From the NCBI GenBank assembly GCA_900545245.1, contig UQYV01000013.1, positions 7,912 through 71,911 on the forward strand: 64,000 bases of DNA, given 5' to 3'. Every line of letters begins with the position of its first letter. The stretch's first letter is position 1. This document shows, piece after piece, positions 33,380 through 42,379 of this stretch. The position numbers and the translations under genes were made by a program. Source of the DNA: an uncultured Bacteroidales bacterium. GTDB lineage: Bacteria; Bacteroidota; Bacteroidia; Bacteroidales; UBA932. The notes below the pieces were generated by a model, which worked only from the letters and a program-made list of their open reading frames with translations, searched no databases and had not been told where the DNA came from.

Positions 33380-35935
33380 TCAATTTTCCCCCGTCAGCCT
33401 TCTCCGATAGAACGGAATTTTCAGAATCATGCGGAAGAGGAACGGCTCAATTGAGTAGGAAAGTAGGATTGAGGCGGACATTCCGATGATGGAGCTGATG
33501 CCGATGGAACGGATGGCAGGGTGAACAGCGAAGAGCAGCGAGCCGGTCACAACGATGAGAATCATCGCCGAAAGGCCTATCGCCGTCTTGTGATAGTTCA
33601 GCATCTCGGTTCCCTTGCCAGAGGCGGCGGTGAGAAGGCCCTGCATCACAAAGATGCTGTAATCCACGCCGATGCCGAAGATGAAGGACGAGATGATGAT
33701 GTTGATGAGATTGAACTCCAGGCCGAAGATCCACATTATGCCCTGCACGACATACCAGCTGAGAGTCATCGGGAGGAAGGCGATGACGGCTACCGCGATG
33801 TTGCGGAAAGACAGGAGAAGGACAATGAAGACGAAAATCATTGAAATCCAGAGGATTGTATTGAAGTCTCCATGGATAATCTCCACCATATTGCCGGTGT
33901 AGAAGAACGGATCAACCACAAGCGAGCCGTCCACCTTGTCCACAACCTTGTTTACCGTCATCTTCTCACCCTCAGGCATGAGCGCAGAGGTAAAGATCAT
34001 GTAGGTGCCGTCCTTGCCGCGCTCTATGAAGTTCGAAGTAATGGACTCGGGAAGAGCGCCGGAGTCATAGAGTGATTCGGGCGCGTAATCCGCCTCGCAA
34101 AGGGCAGTGAACGGAGTGAAAAGTTCCGGACTCAAACCCTGTTCCTTGGCTGCCGCAGCAAGGCGCGACTCAGTGATTTGAAGCCTTGTGCGCCCTCCTC
34201 CCATAGGTTTTTGCCAATACTCTGCCCACTCATATATGCGTTCCTGCTGCACATCCTCCGGAAGAAGAATGGCACTCATATCGGCGTGACGCTTCACAAT
34301 CCCCTCCCTGCGCAGAGAATCGAGCGCTGCGGAAAGACGACGGCTGCACTCTATCGCAGAATCGAGAGTGGCGCCGGTTGCCGCATAGTATTGTGAAGAC
34401 CAGCCTCCGTTGTTTTCCGCATTGTAGATGCTCATCGACTGGCGGACTTTCGGGCTCATATAGTTGATATCCCGCAGATTACTGTCAAATTCCGGAGACG
34501 GAAGGAATAGGCAGACAACGGAAATCGCCCCGATAATCGAGAGTATCCAAGGATTGCTGTCGAGAGGAAGAGAATTCACTCTGTCGAAAAACGCAAATGC
34601 CTTACGCGACTTGCGGTTACGCTCCGGACGGAAGAACTGAGGGAGGAAAACCAAAGCAAACAAAGTCGTTCCAATCATCGCGAATGAAGCAAAGAGCCCG
34701 AAATCGCGCAGGAGTTCGCTACTGGTGAAGAGCAGTCCGGCAAACGCGCCTATCGTGGTGAGACAGCCGAGAAAAACCGGCTTTGATTCGTCGCGGAGCA
34801 CCTTTTCCGGGTCATCCACATATTTGTAGTGAGTCAGCACATGGAGACAATAGCTCAACGCCACTCCCAGCACAATCGCGCCTATACCCACCGCCATCAG
34901 GGACATGCTTCCCTTTATCCAGTACATCATCGCAAGCGCCGCAAGCGTCCCGTAGGCCACCGGAGAAAGCAGCAGAGGAAGCGACGACTTGTTCTTGAAG
35001 AAAAGTGAAATCAGAAGAATGATGAGAAGAAGGGATATGCCCACGGTCATCACAAGGTCCGCTTTGATTCGGCGGGAATTGTTCGCACTCATAGCCGGAG
35101 AGCCGTGCATAAAGACCTCAACCTCAGGATGACGCGCCTCGAATGCATCAACTTCATTCTCTATCATATCCACGAAATCGGCAGAAGCCTGCGAATCCAT
35201 ATAATCGAAATCCGGAGCCACGAAAGCGAGAACCACATTGCCGTCCTTTGTGAAGAAATGACGGTTCTTGAGTGTCATACCTCCTTTATAACTTGAGAGC
35301 GAGTCACCATCATTCTTAAGTTCCGCTCCTTCACCCATCATATCCTTAAGCGCAGCGAGCATTCCGTAGCGCAAACCGGCAGGGTCGTAACTGACGAGCA
35401 TCTGAAGATTGCCATCTTCATCATTTTCAAGCAGTTGCTCATTTGCTGCCATACGGGCCCGTATGCACCTCCACGTCAGAAGGCTGTCAAAAGCCTCGTA
35501 ACACTCGGGGGCGACGAAAGTCGGAAACTCCGCAATGGCGTAGTCCATCGCACTCATCATCGTGTCATCGTCAATGCAGCTCAGCACGCTTGCAATGTAG
35601 CGTCCACCGTCACGGACAACGAGCGAATCGATGAATTCGTCACAACAGTCGCTGAGAGTCTGAGCATCAAGTTTCGGCTCAGTTCCGACCTTTTCGACAG
35701 AAAACCCCTTGGGGGCAATCTGGATAAAGACCTTGTCCTTTACCTTCAAGTTACTGAACACCAGTTCATAAGACGCGGAATTATCTGTCTTAGGAAGGAG
35801 CTTTATAATATTCTCCTCATAGTGAAGCCTAAATCCGAAAACTGCAAACACCACGGCCGAACCGAGCATCAGTAGCCACATGAGCCATCGGTGTCCCTTG
35901 AAATAACGGTATATAGAAATGAATACCCTCTCCAT
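33380..35935 (-). CDS. MMPL/RND-type lipid exporter
   Basis: 851 residues. N-terminal helix (WLMWLLMLGSAVVFAVF) followed by a large periplasmic loop, then a first transmembrane bundle (AVGIGAIVLGVALSYCLHVLTHY), a second loop and a second bundle (INIIISSFIFGIGVDYSIFVMQGLL; AIGLSAMILIVVTGSLLF). The two GIGAIVLGVALSY / GIGVDYSIF repeats are the conserved RND/MMPL helix-4-type segments. Inner-membrane proton-driven exporter of lipids or lipid-linked compounds. Head gene of the two-gene unit with lolA. Confidence 0.88.
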   Translation of the reverse strand: MERVFISIYRYFKGHRWLMWLLMLGSAVVFAVFGFRLHYEENIIKLLPKTDNSASYELVFSNLKVKDKVFIQIAPKGFSVEKVGTEPKLDAQTLSDCCDEFIDSLVVRDGGRYIASVLSCIDDDTMMSAMDYAIAEFPTFVAPECYEAFDSLLTWRCIRARMAANEQLLENDEDGNLQMLVSYDPAGLRYGMLAALKDMMGEGAELKNDGDSLSSYKGGMTLKNRHFFTKDGNVVLAFVAPDFDYMDSQASADFVDMIENEVDAFEARHPEVEVFMHGSPAMSANNSRRIKADLVMTVGISLLLIILLISLFFKNKSSLPLLLSPVAYGTLAALAMMYWIKGSMSLMAVGIGAIVLGVALSYCLHVLTHYKYVDDPEKVLRDESKPVFLGCLTTIGAFAGLLFTSSELLRDFGLFASFAMIGTTLFALVFLPQFFRPERNRKSRKAFAFFDRVNSLPLDSNPWILSIIGAISVVCLFLPSPEFDSNLRDINYMSPKVRQSMSIYNAENNGGWSSQYYAATGATLDSAIECSRRLSAALDSLRREGIVKRHADMSAILLPEDVQQERIYEWAEYWQKPMGGGRTRLQITESRLAAAAKEQGLSPELFTPFTALCEADYAPESLYDSGALPESITSNFIERGKDGTYMIFTSALMPEGEKMTVNKVVDKVDGSLVVDPFFYTGNMVEIIHGDFNTILWISMIFVFIVLLLSFRNIAVAVIAFLPMTLSWYVVQGIMWIFGLEFNLINIIISSFIFGIGVDYSIFVMQGLLTAASGKGTEMLNYHKTAIGLSAMILIVVTGSLLFAVHPAIRSIGISSIIGMSASILLSYSIEPFLFRMILKIPFYRRRLTGEN

Positions 35936-35994
35936 AAACTATATAAAATTTCACAAAATTGTCGCAGCAGCAACTTCTAAGCACAAAAATCCTG

Positions 35995-36024
35995 CGAAGT
36001 TACAAAATAATTTGCTTAACTTTG
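35995..36024. promoter_or_regulatory. Divergent overlapping -7 elements
   Basis: TAACTTTG (36017-36024, plus strand) points to the lipoprotein gene at 36143, and TAACTTCG (minus strand, 35995-36002) to the MMPL gene. -33 elements are not well placed (the minus-strand TTTG is 22 nt away). The 200-nt gap contains no gene. Confidence 0.35.
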
Positions 36025-36142
36025 CAAAAGTATGTATGTGAATGGCTTCCATAGCGACATTGAAGCCGCTATTGTCTTCGACTGCGAACGATGCCGACAC
36101 TAACCTTTCGAGTTTATCAATACAAACATAACAACAAAAACA

Positions 36143-36775
36143 ATGAAAAGATTAACCTATCTACTCGCTCTCGGAGCGCTTCTCGTGCTCGGGACCGGTT
36201 GCGACAAGGAATCGGCAACCGACAAAGTCAACACCCCAGTTCCTCTTTACGTCAATTCTTGGGTCGTAACTGACAGTAGCAGCGACGGACCTCAAAACTC
36301 AGTATTCTGCTTCAATGCCGACAAGACATTTTATGTCGGGTATATCGTTAACGAGGCTATGATTAAAAAAATACAGGACGACATCAAGCCTTCCACCGAC
36401 GGTGACGCGCCTACAATCGACGGTGATGGAACCGGAACCGGAAAAGAGTCCAGGTTCACCGCAGAGCAGATTGAAATACTCAAGTCCCTAAAAGTGAATG
36501 ATATCGCCGTTATGATAAAGGGAGTTTATGTCGAGATACCTGGAGAAAAGGATGATGTCTATCTTTCAACGTTCATCCTGCAAAACATTGACGGTGCGGA
36601 TATGGAAATCGCAGAATACCTCCGCAATGAACTCCACATATTCAACATTTCTGAAAATGAGGCCACGTTTGAAAATAAGGAAGGAGGAATGAAAGAGACT
36701 AAAGTACCAAGCCTTGCGGCTTCGGGACTAACGGTGGGAAAGGCTGTTGAATGCAGCTTCCTCTTTATATCTTAA
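36143..36775 (+). CDS. Lipoprotein of unknown function (paralogue of the next gene)
   Basis: 210 residues; signal MKRLTYLLALGALLVLGTGC with lipidated Cys, then DKESA. The mature part starts PLYVNSWVVTD and FCFNADKTFYVGYIVN, and carries an Asp/Thr-rich insertion (DGDAPTIDGDGTGTG). I do not recognise a family. It shares the opening LYVN-x-WVV, the FxxNADxT strand and the overall order with the gene at 36802, so the two are tandem duplicates. Probably surface or periplasmic. Confidence 0.7.
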   Translation: MKRLTYLLALGALLVLGTGCDKESATDKVNTPVPLYVNSWVVTDSSSDGPQNSVFCFNADKTFYVGYIVNEAMIKKIQDDIKPSTDGDAPTIDGDGTGTGKESRFTAEQIEILKSLKVNDIAVMIKGVYVEIPGEKDDVYLSTFILQNIDGADMEIAEYLRNELHIFNISENEATFENKEGGMKETKVPSLAASGLTVGKAVECSFLFIS

Positions 36776-36801
36776 TTTTTAAAACACAAACATCCGATAG
36801 T

Positions 36802-37398
36802 ATGAAAAAATTGATATACAGCACATTGGCGCTCACATCTCTTATCTTTGCAAGCGCCTGCGACAAGATGAACTCCGAACCGGCTGAGGAGCCGAAACTT
36901 TATGTAAACACTTGGGTCGTGAACTTCAACAAGACAGAAGACGCCGCAAAGGACGAGTGGATGGTATTCAGATTGAATGCCGATGGGACGGCAACAGTAG
37001 GAGGGGTCCTCACAGATGTTGAGACAGATTTCAAGAAAGGAATCGACATGGAAAAGCTCACGGCTGAACAGAAAGCCTTTGTCGATGGCCTCAAGGATAA
37101 CGATGTTTATGCGATGGATGGCTGGTATTCGATAAAGATCAATAGCGACGGAAGTCATGTGCTCTGCATTGTGTATGAGAGCTTGTATGAAAACAACGAG
37201 ATACGGAGAGAGGGTCAGAGTTTCTCTTTCAAGGATGTCTCTAAAGATCATATGCTGCTTTTTGAGGGACTTGACAAGAACGATAAACCAACCTTCTACG
37301 ATGTCTTCAGCGCCGAAACCTCTACGCTTAAGATTGGAACATTCTACAATGAGAAGTATTTCTTTGATATTCCCAAAAAAGACGCTGATAAAAGCTAA
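36802..37398 (+). CDS. Lipoprotein of unknown function (paralogue of the previous gene)
   Basis: 198 residues from ATG 36802 (MKKLIYSTLALTSLIFASAC), the start that gives a lipobox; the 17 codons upstream overlap the previous gene's end. The mature part is EEPKLYVNTWVVNF, VFRLNADGTATVGGVL, AEQKAFVDGLKDNDVYAMDG. Compared with its paralogue it lacks the Asp/Thr-rich insertion, but keeps the A-E-Q-K/I..LK-x-ND segment (AEQIEILKSLKVNDIAV versus AEQKAFVDGLKDNDVYA). Function unknown. A strong terminator follows. Confidence 0.72.
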   Translation: MKKLIYSTLALTSLIFASACDKMNSEPAEEPKLYVNTWVVNFNKTEDAAKDEWMVFRLNADGTATVGGVLTDVETDFKKGIDMEKLTAEQKAFVDGLKDNDVYAMDGWYSIKINSDGSHVLCIVYESLYENNEIRREGQSFSFKDVSKDHMLLFEGLDKNDKPTFYDVFSAETSTLKIGTFYNEKYFFDIPKKDADKS

Positions 37399-37417
37399 TT
37401 TACAGCATTCTCATCTA

Positions 37418-37457
37418 AAAAATCACCACGAAGGAAATGACCTTCGTGGTGATTTTT
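37418..37457 (+). terminator. Intrinsic terminator after the paralogous lipoproteins
   Basis: A 17-bp perfect stem (37418-37434 with 37441-37457, loop 6 nt) ends in five Ts and lies 20 nt after the stop. Confidence 0.85.
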
Positions 37458-37468
37458 AATTTCCGTCA

Positions 37469-37706
37469 GCCGCCCAACGAAGCAAAGCCAAGCGCTTGGG
37501 GGGGGTAAAAGGTGTATAAAAGGATGGGATGCAAGGCGGACGGCGAAGATGAATACCGCAGCAACCCCAAGGCGCATAAGCGCCGTGCGAAGCGCACAGA
37601 AGCGCAGGCCGGTGGGATAGAGTCCCGCGAAGCACCACTTCCCCTTCGAGGGGACAGGAGGGGTCAATTGGAGGGTGAGGATTTCATCAAGCCGTCCAAC
37701 GAAGCA
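37469..37706. repeat. Intergenic region bounded by 16-bp near-identical direct repeats
   Basis: GCCGCCCAACGAAGCA (37469-37484) recurs with one change at 37691-37706. Between them are an eight-G run (37498-37505) and GC-rich text (e.g. CCCCTTCGAGGGGACAGGAG) of the kind I recall as a dispersed intergenic repeat in this order. No credible gene. Confidence 0.4.
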
Positions 37707-37726
37707 GACCGCCTTTTAGACGTCTT

Positions 37727-38980
37727 TTACTTACGAATTGCAGCTATACCAGGCAGCTCAATCCCTTCCAAATACTCCAGCATAGCGCCGCCACCGGTAG
37801 AGACATAGCTTACCTTATTGGCGAAGCCCATCTGAGTCACAGCTGCAACTGAGTCGCCACCGCCGACAAGTGTGAACGCGCCGTTCTCGGTAGCCTTTGC
37901 AAGCATCTCGGCAACTTTGTTTGTACCCTTTGCAAATGCAGGAATCTCAAACACACCGACAGGACCGTTCCAAAGAATGGTCTTGGACTTCATAATGACG
38001 TTCTCCCAAGTGGCGAGCGTGCTCGGAGCGGCGTCAACACCCTCCCAGCCGTCAGGAATCTCCGTATTGCGGCAAATCTTCGTATGGGCATCCTCGGAGA
38101 ATGCGTCAGCGATTACAACCTCATCTGAAAGATAGAGCTTCACGCCCTTCTCCTCAGCTTTCTTGAGGATGTTGAGAGCAAGGTCCATCTGGTCGTCCTC
38201 GCAGAGAGAATTTCCGATGTGTCCGCCCTGAGCCTTCTTGAATGTGTAAACCATTCCACCGCCGATAATCATATTGTCAACGATGTCGAAGAGGTGCTCG
38301 ATGATGCCGATTTTCGAAGAAACCTTTGCTCCGCCGATGATTGCGGTCACCGGATGCTCAGGAGTCTTGAGTACGCGGTCGATAGCCTTGATTTCGCCTT
38401 CCATCACATAGCCGAACATCTTGTCGTTAGGGAAGTAGTCGGCGATAAGAGCTGTGGATGCGTGTGCACGGTGAGCAGTTCCGAATGCGTCGTTGATGTA
38501 GCAGTCAGCGTAAGAAGCGAGTTTCTCGACGAACTTTTTCTGGCTTTCCTTGAGAGCGGCCTTTGCAACCTTCTTCTCCTCGTCGGTTGCATCCTCTGCG
38601 AGTCCTCTCGGCTTGCCTTCCTCCTCAGCATAAAAACGGAGGTTTTCGAGAAGGAGAACCTCACCCGGTTTGAGAGCCGCTGCCTGTGCGTCAGCCTTCA
38701 TGCAGTCGTCGGCGAACTTCACCGGCGTTCCGAGGAGTTCCTCGAGGTGCGGAAGTATGTGCTTGAGAGAGAATTTCTCAGTCACGCCTTTCGGACGGCC
38801 AAGGTGTGACATAATGATGAGCGAACCGCCCTTCTCAAGAACTTTCTTGAGTGTAGGGATTGCGGCACGCATACGTGTGTCGTCCGTAATTTCGAACTTA
38901 TCGTTGAGCGGAACGTTAAAGTCCACGCGCACGATGGCTTTCTTGCCTGCGAAATCGTAAGTTGAAATGTTCTGTTGCAT
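37727..38980 (-). CDS. pgk: Phosphoglycerate kinase
   Basis: 417 residues from ATG 38980 (MQQNISTYDFAGKKAIVRVDFNVPLN); the frame stays open 31 codons upstream but conserved PGK text starts here. Transfers phosphate from 1,3-bisphosphoglycerate to ADP. Signature RVDFNVPL, the MRAAIPTLKKVLEKGGSLIIMSHLGRPKG region, AIIGGAKVSSKIGIIEHL and the C-terminal GGGDSVAAVTQMG nucleotide loop are all present. Divergent from the methyltransferase, with -7 elements overlapping (39040-39068). Monocistronic. Confidence 0.95.
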   Translation of the reverse strand: MQQNISTYDFAGKKAIVRVDFNVPLNDKFEITDDTRMRAAIPTLKKVLEKGGSLIIMSHLGRPKGVTEKFSLKHILPHLEELLGTPVKFADDCMKADAQAAALKPGEVLLLENLRFYAEEEGKPRGLAEDATDEEKKVAKAALKESQKKFVEKLASYADCYINDAFGTAHRAHASTALIADYFPNDKMFGYVMEGEIKAIDRVLKTPEHPVTAIIGGAKVSSKIGIIEHLFDIVDNMIIGGGMVYTFKKAQGGHIGNSLCEDDQMDLALNILKKAEEKGVKLYLSDEVVIADAFSEDAHTKICRNTEIPDGWEGVDAAPSTLATWENVIMKSKTILWNGPVGVFEIPAFAKGTNKVAEMLAKATENGAFTLVGGGDSVAAVTQMGFANKVSYVSTGGGAMLEYLEGIELPGIAAIRK

Positions 38981-39039
38981 AATTTTTATAATAAAATATC
39001 TCTTTTTCGATATATACCCTTCATTACGGGCATGGGCTG

Positions 39040-39068
39040 CAAAGATAGCAATTTTTATGCTAACTTTG
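39040..39068. promoter_or_regulatory. Divergent promoter elements between pgk and the methyltransferase
   Basis: TATCTTTG for pgk (minus strand, 39040-39047) and TAACTTTG for the plus-strand gene (39061-39068) match the -7 consensus. -33 partners are weak (23 nt for pgk). Confidence 0.4.
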
Positions 39069-39083
39069 TACAAATTTGATGAT

Positions 39084-40019
39084 ATGACAATTGAAAGCCC
39101 AAACCCGCTGTGGAAGGACTATCAGCTGATAGACTGCGGGAACTTTGAGAAACTCGAAAGATTCGGGAAAATTGTGATGGCGCGTCCTGAGCCCAAGGCT
39201 ATTTGGGACAAGTCACTGTCGGAGGAGGAGTGGAACAGGCTCATGCACACACGCTTCGCTCCTGGAGCGGGGTTTGGCAAAGCCGGTAAGGAAGACAGCG
39301 GCACATGGAAGCGGGTCAAAAGGATGGACGACCAGTGGTTTATCAACTATGGCGGCTATGGAGCAGAGGGACCGTCGTTCCGTCTGCGTCTTGGACTGAC
39401 TTCTTTCAAACACGTGGGCGTCTTCCCGGAACAGGCACCAAACTGGGAATATATCTACTCTCACACAAAAGCACTCGTGGAAAAAGCGAAGGCCGAGGGG
39501 CGTCCGACACCTAAGGTGCTGAATCTCTTTGCCTACACCGGGGCTGCGTCTCTGGCGGCAAAGGCTGCAGGGGCCGACGTGACTCATCTCGACTCGGTGC
39601 GTCAGGTGGTGACTTGGGCGAAGGGGAATATGGAAAACAGCGGCTTGGACAATATCCGTTGGGTGGTGGAGGATGCGCTGAAGTTTGCGCGGCGTGAGGC
39701 AAAGAGGGGCAATGTCTATCAAGGGATTATCCTTGACCCTCCGGCATACGGGCATGGACCTGACGGGGAGAAATGGAAGTTGGACGAGTGTCTTAATGAT
39801 ATGCTCAAATGCGTTTCGGCAATTTTGGCTCCGACAGACAGTTTTATGGTGCTGAATCTCTATTCCAACGGCTTCAGTGCAGTGCTCGGAGAAACGGTGG
39901 TGCGGCAGAATTTCTGTCTGAAGACGGGATTTAAGGAAATTCAGAGCGGCGAACTTGTGCTGACGGACTCTTATGGGAAGCGGCTTCCGCTGAGCATCGT
40001 TGTGAGACTGTCCCGATGA
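39084..40019 (+). CDS. SAM-dependent methyltransferase, RlmI/RlmL-like type
   Basis: 311 residues from ATG 39084 (MTIESPNPLWKDYQLIDCG). The frame extends 39 codons upstream but those overlap the pgk promoter. The SAM site is VLNLFAYTGAASLAAKAAGADVTHLDSV, and GIILDPPAYGHGPDGEKW holds the DPP(A/S)(Y/F) motif of this rRNA-methyltransferase group. LGLTSFKHVGVFPEQAPNWEY is the preceding conserved block. Closest to the large-subunit rRNA m5C methyltransferase group, but without its N-terminal PUA domain; the substrate cannot be fixed. Confidence 0.85.
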   Translation: MTIESPNPLWKDYQLIDCGNFEKLERFGKIVMARPEPKAIWDKSLSEEEWNRLMHTRFAPGAGFGKAGKEDSGTWKRVKRMDDQWFINYGGYGAEGPSFRLRLGLTSFKHVGVFPEQAPNWEYIYSHTKALVEKAKAEGRPTPKVLNLFAYTGAASLAAKAAGADVTHLDSVRQVVTWAKGNMENSGLDNIRWVVEDALKFARREAKRGNVYQGIILDPPAYGHGPDGEKWKLDECLNDMLKCVSAILAPTDSFMVLNLYSNGFSAVLGETVVRQNFCLKTGFKEIQSGELVLTDSYGKRLPLSIVVRLSR

Positions 40020-40191
40020 CGGGACGGAGCGAAGAAAAGGCGACCTGCTTCGTTGCACATAAATCGGGATTATTTTGAGTATAAAAACATATAACTTTCG
40101 TTAAGTAAGTGTTAAAAAATAAGTTGAACTAAATTGTATCAGATTTATGAGATTACTAAATATTGCTGACACAAAACTAAAATAAACATTT

Positions 40192-42204
40192 ATGCCATTC
40201 AAAAGATTTTTATTTTCGATCGCCGCAGCGTTTCTTTTCGCGGCAACGCCGTCATTCGCGAAGGACGGAAACTATCAGGTGAGCTCGCCTGACGGGCACA
40301 TAACCGCATCGGTGACTGTCGGAGAGAACATCAGCTACACGGTGTCCCGCGACGGACAGACACTCATCGCCCCGTCGACGATTTCGATGAACCTTTCAGA
40401 CGGCATCGTTTTCGGTCAGAACGACAAGGTGCGCAAGACGGTGAGGGCATCATTTGACGAGACATCCCCTACCGTGGCCTACAAGAAGGCGGAGGTCCGC
40501 GATAATTACAACCAGATTTTATTGAATTTCAAGGAGTTCTCTCTCATTTTCCGCGCCTACGATGACGGTGTAGCATATCGTTTTGTCAGCAATCTCGACA
40601 AGAAGAAGACATACGAGGTCATTTCCGAGCAGGCAGAGTTCAATTTCGGAGAGGACAGACAGGCGTTCATCCCTTATGTGAATTCGGGTGCAAAGACCGT
40701 CGAGGGACAGTTCTTCAATTCCTTTGAGAACACCTACACGGTACAGAATCTTTCACAATGGCGAAAAGACAGGCTGGCCTTCCTTCCTCTCGTCGTAGCA
40801 GCAGACGACGGAGTAAAAATTCTCATCACGGAAGCAGACCTTACGAACTATCCGGGAATGCATGTAATCGGGACGGAGGGTTCAAACTCGCTGAAGGGAA
40901 CGTTCGCGCCTTATCCGAAAGTCATCGAGCAGGGCGGTCACAACAAACTTCAGGGAATGGTCAAGGAGCGCGAAAACTTCATTGCGAAGGCCTCAGGAGA
41001 CGAGGTTTTCCCATGGAGGGTGATTATGGTGAGCACATCTGACTCGCAACTGGCAGTGAACGACATGGTATGGAAACTCTCTCCAAAGCAGGATGTCGGC
41101 ACGGACTATAGTTGGGTGAAGCCGGGCAAGGTTGCTTGGGACTGGTGGAACGACTGGAACCTCTATGGAGTGGATTTCAAAGCGGGCATCAACAACGAGA
41201 CCTATAAATATTACATCGACTTCGCTTCGACTCACGGCATCGCCTATGTGATTCTCGATGAGGGCTGGGCTGTGAATCTCCAAGCGGACCTGTTTCAGGT
41301 GATTCCGGAAATCGACATACAGGAACTTGTGGATTATGGCAAGGAGCGCGGAGTCGGCATCATTCTTTGGGCGGGCTATTGGGCGTTCAACCGCGATATG
41401 GAGAAGGTCTGCAGGCATTATTCAGAAATGGGCGTGAAGGGCTTCAAGGTCGATTTTATGGATAGGGACGACCAGCTGATGGTGAATTTCCACGCCCGCG
41501 CCGCAGAAACGGCTGCAAGATATGGCCTTATGCTCGATTTCCACGGCACCTACAAGCCGACCGGACTGAGCCGCCGCTGGCCTAATGTCGTGAATTACGA
41601 GGGTGTGCACGGTCTGGAACAGATGAAATGGAGGCCGAAGGAGTGTGATCAGGTGACCTACGACGTGACGGTTCCGTTCATCCGTATGGCCGCCGGCCCT
41701 ATGGACTACACTCAGGGGGCGATGCGCAATGCAAGCAAGAGCAATTACCGCCCTGTCTATAACGAGCCGATGAGTCAGGGCACCCGTTGCCGCCAACTCG
41801 CGGAATATGTGGTTTTCGATTCCCCACTGAATATGCTCTGCGACTCCCCGTCCAACTACATTGCAGAAGCTGAGTGCACAGAGTTTATTGCCGCCTGCCC
41901 GGAGACTTGGGATGAGAGTCTGGGAGTGAACGGGGAAATCGGCAAGTACATCACCATTGCCCGCCGCAGCGGAGACGCCTGGTATGTCGGTGCCCTCACG
42001 AACTGGGACGAGCGGGATATTACCCTCGATTTGAGTTTCCTCGGCGAAGGCGAATGGTCTCTTGACATCTTCCAGGACGGCCCGAACGCCGAAAAGGCAG
42101 CCCGTGACTACGTTCACACCACCGCCACCGTTCCTGCCGGCCACAAAATCACCGCTCACCTCGCCCCTGGCGGCGGCTGGGCAGCGAAGATTACCCACAA
42201 GTAA
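40192..42204 (+). CDS. Glycoside hydrolase family 97, possible alpha-galactosidase
   Basis: 670 residues with a signal peptide (MPFKRFLFSIAAAFLFAATPSFA). GH97 layout: N-terminal beta-sandwich (VSSPDGHITASVTVGENISYTV, DDGVAYRF), a TIM barrel (KVAWDWWNDWNLYG, YYIDFASTHGIAYVILDEGWA, GVGIILWAGYW, GVKGFKVDFMDRDDQ, MLDFHGTYKPTGLSRRWPNVVNYEG) and a C-terminal sandwich. The D of FKVDFMDRDDQ (residue ~421) is where retaining GH97 enzymes have their nucleophile, which favours the alpha-galactosidase branch over the inverting alpha-glucosidase (SusB) branch; by-eye evidence only. Convergent with the ATPase at 42380 and 1.6 kb from the mannan locus. Confidence 0.85.
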   Translation: MPFKRFLFSIAAAFLFAATPSFAKDGNYQVSSPDGHITASVTVGENISYTVSRDGQTLIAPSTISMNLSDGIVFGQNDKVRKTVRASFDETSPTVAYKKAEVRDNYNQILLNFKEFSLIFRAYDDGVAYRFVSNLDKKKTYEVISEQAEFNFGEDRQAFIPYVNSGAKTVEGQFFNSFENTYTVQNLSQWRKDRLAFLPLVVAADDGVKILITEADLTNYPGMHVIGTEGSNSLKGTFAPYPKVIEQGGHNKLQGMVKERENFIAKASGDEVFPWRVIMVSTSDSQLAVNDMVWKLSPKQDVGTDYSWVKPGKVAWDWWNDWNLYGVDFKAGINNETYKYYIDFASTHGIAYVILDEGWAVNLQADLFQVIPEIDIQELVDYGKERGVGIILWAGYWAFNRDMEKVCRHYSEMGVKGFKVDFMDRDDQLMVNFHARAAETAARYGLMLDFHGTYKPTGLSRRWPNVVNYEGVHGLEQMKWRPKECDQVTYDVTVPFIRMAAGPMDYTQGAMRNASKSNYRPVYNEPMSQGTRCRQLAEYVVFDSPLNMLCDSPSNYIAEAECTEFIAACPETWDESLGVNGEIGKYITIARRSGDAWYVGALTNWDERDITLDLSFLGEGEWSLDIFQDGPNAEKAARDYVHTTATVPAGHKITAHLAPGGGWAAKITHK

Positions 42205-42328
42205 AAGAGAGAAGTAGATTTAGAATGCCTGAGGGGTGCTGACCCAAAAGTCCCGTAGGGACCGCGCCGGGGGCGCGAGATTCCCCTAATAGGGGTCGCA
42301 GACGTTAGTCTGCGGGGGTTAGGAAGAA

Positions 42329-42367
42329 AAAGGCGCTGGCCAAAAACACTTTTTGGTCAGCGCCTTT
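42329..42367 (+). terminator. Bidirectional terminator between convergent genes
   Basis: An 18-nt near-perfect stem (42329-42346 with 42350-42367; one G.T/G.C mismatch position) is flanked by A- and T-runs, suitable for ending both the GH97 gene and the ATPase at 42380. A smaller hairpin lies just upstream at about 42297-42315. Confidence 0.75.
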
Positions 42368-42379
42368 ATTGAAATATGC

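Noticed and set aside
37498..37505. Run of eight G as a phase-variation tract
   Set aside because: It is not in or directly upstream of a gene; the nearest start is far away and the terminator at 37418-37457 separates it from the lipoproteins.
41422..42198. A 258-codon minus-strand frame
   Set aside because: It is antisense to the GH97 barrel and carries no protein family pattern.
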